From positions 1 to 39,690 of the forward strand of contig NZ_JAUDBQ010000024.1 in NCBI RefSeq assembly GCF_030372105.1: a stretch of 39,690 bases of DNA, given 5' to 3'. Position 1 is the stretch's first letter; every line of letters starts with the position of its first letter. Below, in pieces: positions 38,761 to 39,690 of the stretch. Source of the stretch: Cellulomonas cellasea (GTDB taxonomy: Bacteria; Actinomycetota; Actinomycetes; Actinomycetales; Cellulomonadaceae). The notes beneath the pieces were generated by a model. The model was given only the letters and a program-made list of their open reading frames with translations, made no database searches and had not been told where the DNA came from. Both the position numbers and the translations under genes were made by a program.

Positions 38761-39300
38761 TCACACGAGCCGGAAGGCGAGCTCGGTGCGGAACACGACG
38801 TCCGGCGCGTCGGATGGGCCGTCCGTCAAGTCGTACTCGACGCGCCCGCCCCACACCGATCCCCGGTCGGTCGACCATCGGTCCAGCTCGTACCCCTTCG
38901 AGCCGACCCACCACTCCAGCATGTCGCGGACCTCGGCGAGCTCCGAGACGTCGCCCTCATGCACCACCCACGCGTAGGTGCCCGCCGGCAGCCGGTCCAG
39001 GCGCACCCCCTCATCGACGCCCGCGCCCGCGGCCTGCCGTCGCTCGATCGCCTCGATGAGCTGCGGCATCGTGGACCGCGGCACGGGGTACCCGACGTCC
39101 ACCTGCAGTCGCGTCCCGGTGCCCACCACGAGGTAGCGCAGCAGCGGGCCGCCGCCCGGCAGGAACTCATGCAGGTCGAACCACAGCCGGACGGACTCCA
39201 GCATGCGTGCCGACTCCTCCGCCAAAGAATCGGCCGTCACGCTCGCGCGCAGCGCGGCATAGGGCTGCTCGTTCCGCCGAGCGCACTCCGGTTCCGCCAT
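38761..39300 (-). CDS. GyrI-like/effector-binding domain protein
   Basis: A 179-residue protein whose second half follows the GyrI-like (AraC effector-binding) fold: a first strand (LVVGTGTRLQVDVGYPVP), then RLDRLPAGTYAWVVHEGDVSELAEVRDMLEWWVGSKGYELD. The N-terminal 45 residues contain no DNA-binding domain that I can identify, so it may be a stand-alone small-molecule-binding protein. The ATG at 39300 was preferred over a GTG at 39318 because GGGAGGGG precedes it. It converges on the GNAT gene. Confidence 0.82.
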   Translation of the reverse strand: MAEPECARRNEQPYAALRASVTADSLAEESARMLESVRLWFDLHEFLPGGGPLLRYLVVGTGTRLQVDVGYPVPRSTMPQLIEAIERRQAAGAGVDEGVRLDRLPAGTYAWVVHEGDVSELAEVRDMLEWWVGSKGYELDRWSTDRGSVWGGRVEYDLTDGPSDAPDVVFRTELAFRLV

Positions 39301-39394
39301 GCCGACCACCCCTCCCACGGCCGGGCCCCGTCATTCAGTCTCCGACTCGGCCTGCCGCAGCACAAGCGCCCCGCGCGACCCCGCTGCCGGGCCG

Positions 39395-39690
39395 TCAGGC
39401 CGCGGCGCAGGTGACCGTGGCGCCCGTCACCGATCCCGTGCCCTGGAAGCCGAGGTCAGTGGAGGCGCCCGCCGCGAGCCGGCCGTTCCACGCCGCCGGA
39501 TCGATGACCACCGTGCCCGTGGAGCCCGTCGCGCGGCCGCTCCACAGGTTGGTGATGGCGCCGTTCGGCAGAGTGAGCGTGAGCCGCCACGCGTTGACCC
39601 CGCCGCTGCCGGCCGTGACCCGGATGCCGGTGACGAAGCCGCCGGGCCACGTGGAGCCGGGGGTCAGGACGGCGGAGCAGGCGCCTGCGG
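39395..39690 (-). CDS. C-terminal family 2 carbohydrate-binding module of a secreted enzyme
   Basis: The last 97 residues of a protein that runs off the right edge. They match a CBM2 cellulose-binding module: ACSAVLTPGSTWPGGFVTGIRV at the N-terminal side, WRLTLTLPNG, NLWSG, DPAAWNGRLAAGASTDLGFQG and a closing TVTC. The conserved surface tryptophans (in TWPGGF, NLWSG and AAWNG) and the two cysteines that close the fold are present. Such modules are C- or N-terminal in cellulases, xylanases and chitinases; the catalytic domain is outside the window. It explains the saprophytic flavour of the genome. Confidence 0.93.
   Translation of the reverse strand, partial: AGACSAVLTPGSTWPGGFVTGIRVTAGSGGVNAWRLTLTLPNGAITNLWSGRATGSTGTVVIDPAAWNGRLAAGASTDLGFQGTGSVTGATVTCAAA

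Overview
The window is very GC-rich and densely coded, with many ATGA/GTGA stop-start overlaps and frequent GTG starts. The coproporphyrin-type heme cluster, a DUF4129/MoxR/DUF58 operon, an actinobacterial pat-like aminotransferase, a lipoprotein PBP with a MecA-N-like domain and a family 2 cellulose-binding module at the right edge all point to an actinobacterium, probably a Cellulomonas-like micrococcale. No rRNA, tRNA, IS element, phage or CRISPR array was seen; this is chromosomal housekeeping and accessory DNA.

Layout. 1-3.9 kb (minus): a 2-oxo-acid dehydrogenase operon (E1alpha, E1beta, E2; E2 cut by the window edge) behind a strongly palindromic control region, with an aromatic/histidinol-phosphate-type aminotransferase upstream. 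3.9-7.2 kb: a holin-4-like membrane protein, a WXG100-like protein coupled to an alpha/beta hydrolase, and an EamA transporter. 7.2-11.5 kb (minus): a five-gene DUF4129 / membrane / MoxR / DUF58 / membrane operon. 11.5-13 kb: purB. 13.3-23.5 kb: a nearly complete heme pathway (hemA divergent from hemE-hemY, then hemC-hemD-hemB-hemL), bracketed on both sides by two copies of the same uncharacterised protein family. 23.5-26.7 kb: a copper resistance operon csoR-copZ-copA with a recognisable CsoR-type operator. 26.9-31 kb: a VOC protein, a four-gene ABC exporter operon with its own winged-helix regulator, and a CPBP protein. 31.2-34.1 kb: a large membrane protein joining a degenerate kinase domain to a lysylphosphatidylglycerol-synthase-like membrane domain, and a SHOCT protein. 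34.2-34.95 kb: a 536-base gap without a large gene, which holds a cyclic-di-GMP-I (GEMM) riboswitch, a 58-residue protein directly under it, a perfect CRP-type box and two hairpins. 35-39.7 kb: a penicillin-binding lipoprotein, a CDF metal exporter, a GNAT acetyltransferase, a GyrI-like protein and the C-terminus of a secreted CBM2 protein.

Working together. The hem genes take glutamyl-tRNA to coproporphyrinogen III (HemA, HemL, HemB, HemC, HemD, HemE) and on to coproporphyrin III (HemY); the last two enzymes of the coproporphyrin route (ferrochelatase and HemQ/ChdC) are not in the window. CsoR, CopZ and CopA form a copper sensing, chaperone and export unit. The bkd genes degrade 2-oxo acids that an aminotransferase such as the upstream one could supply.

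Most notable: the riboswitch with its orphan small protein; the paralogous unknown proteins flanking the heme locus; a tandem TGAC-N5-GTCA motif before hemC; concentric palindromes before the bkd operon; an operator overlapping the ABC-operon promoter; the pseudokinase-membrane fusion; and repeated promoter placements that imply leaderless mRNAs.
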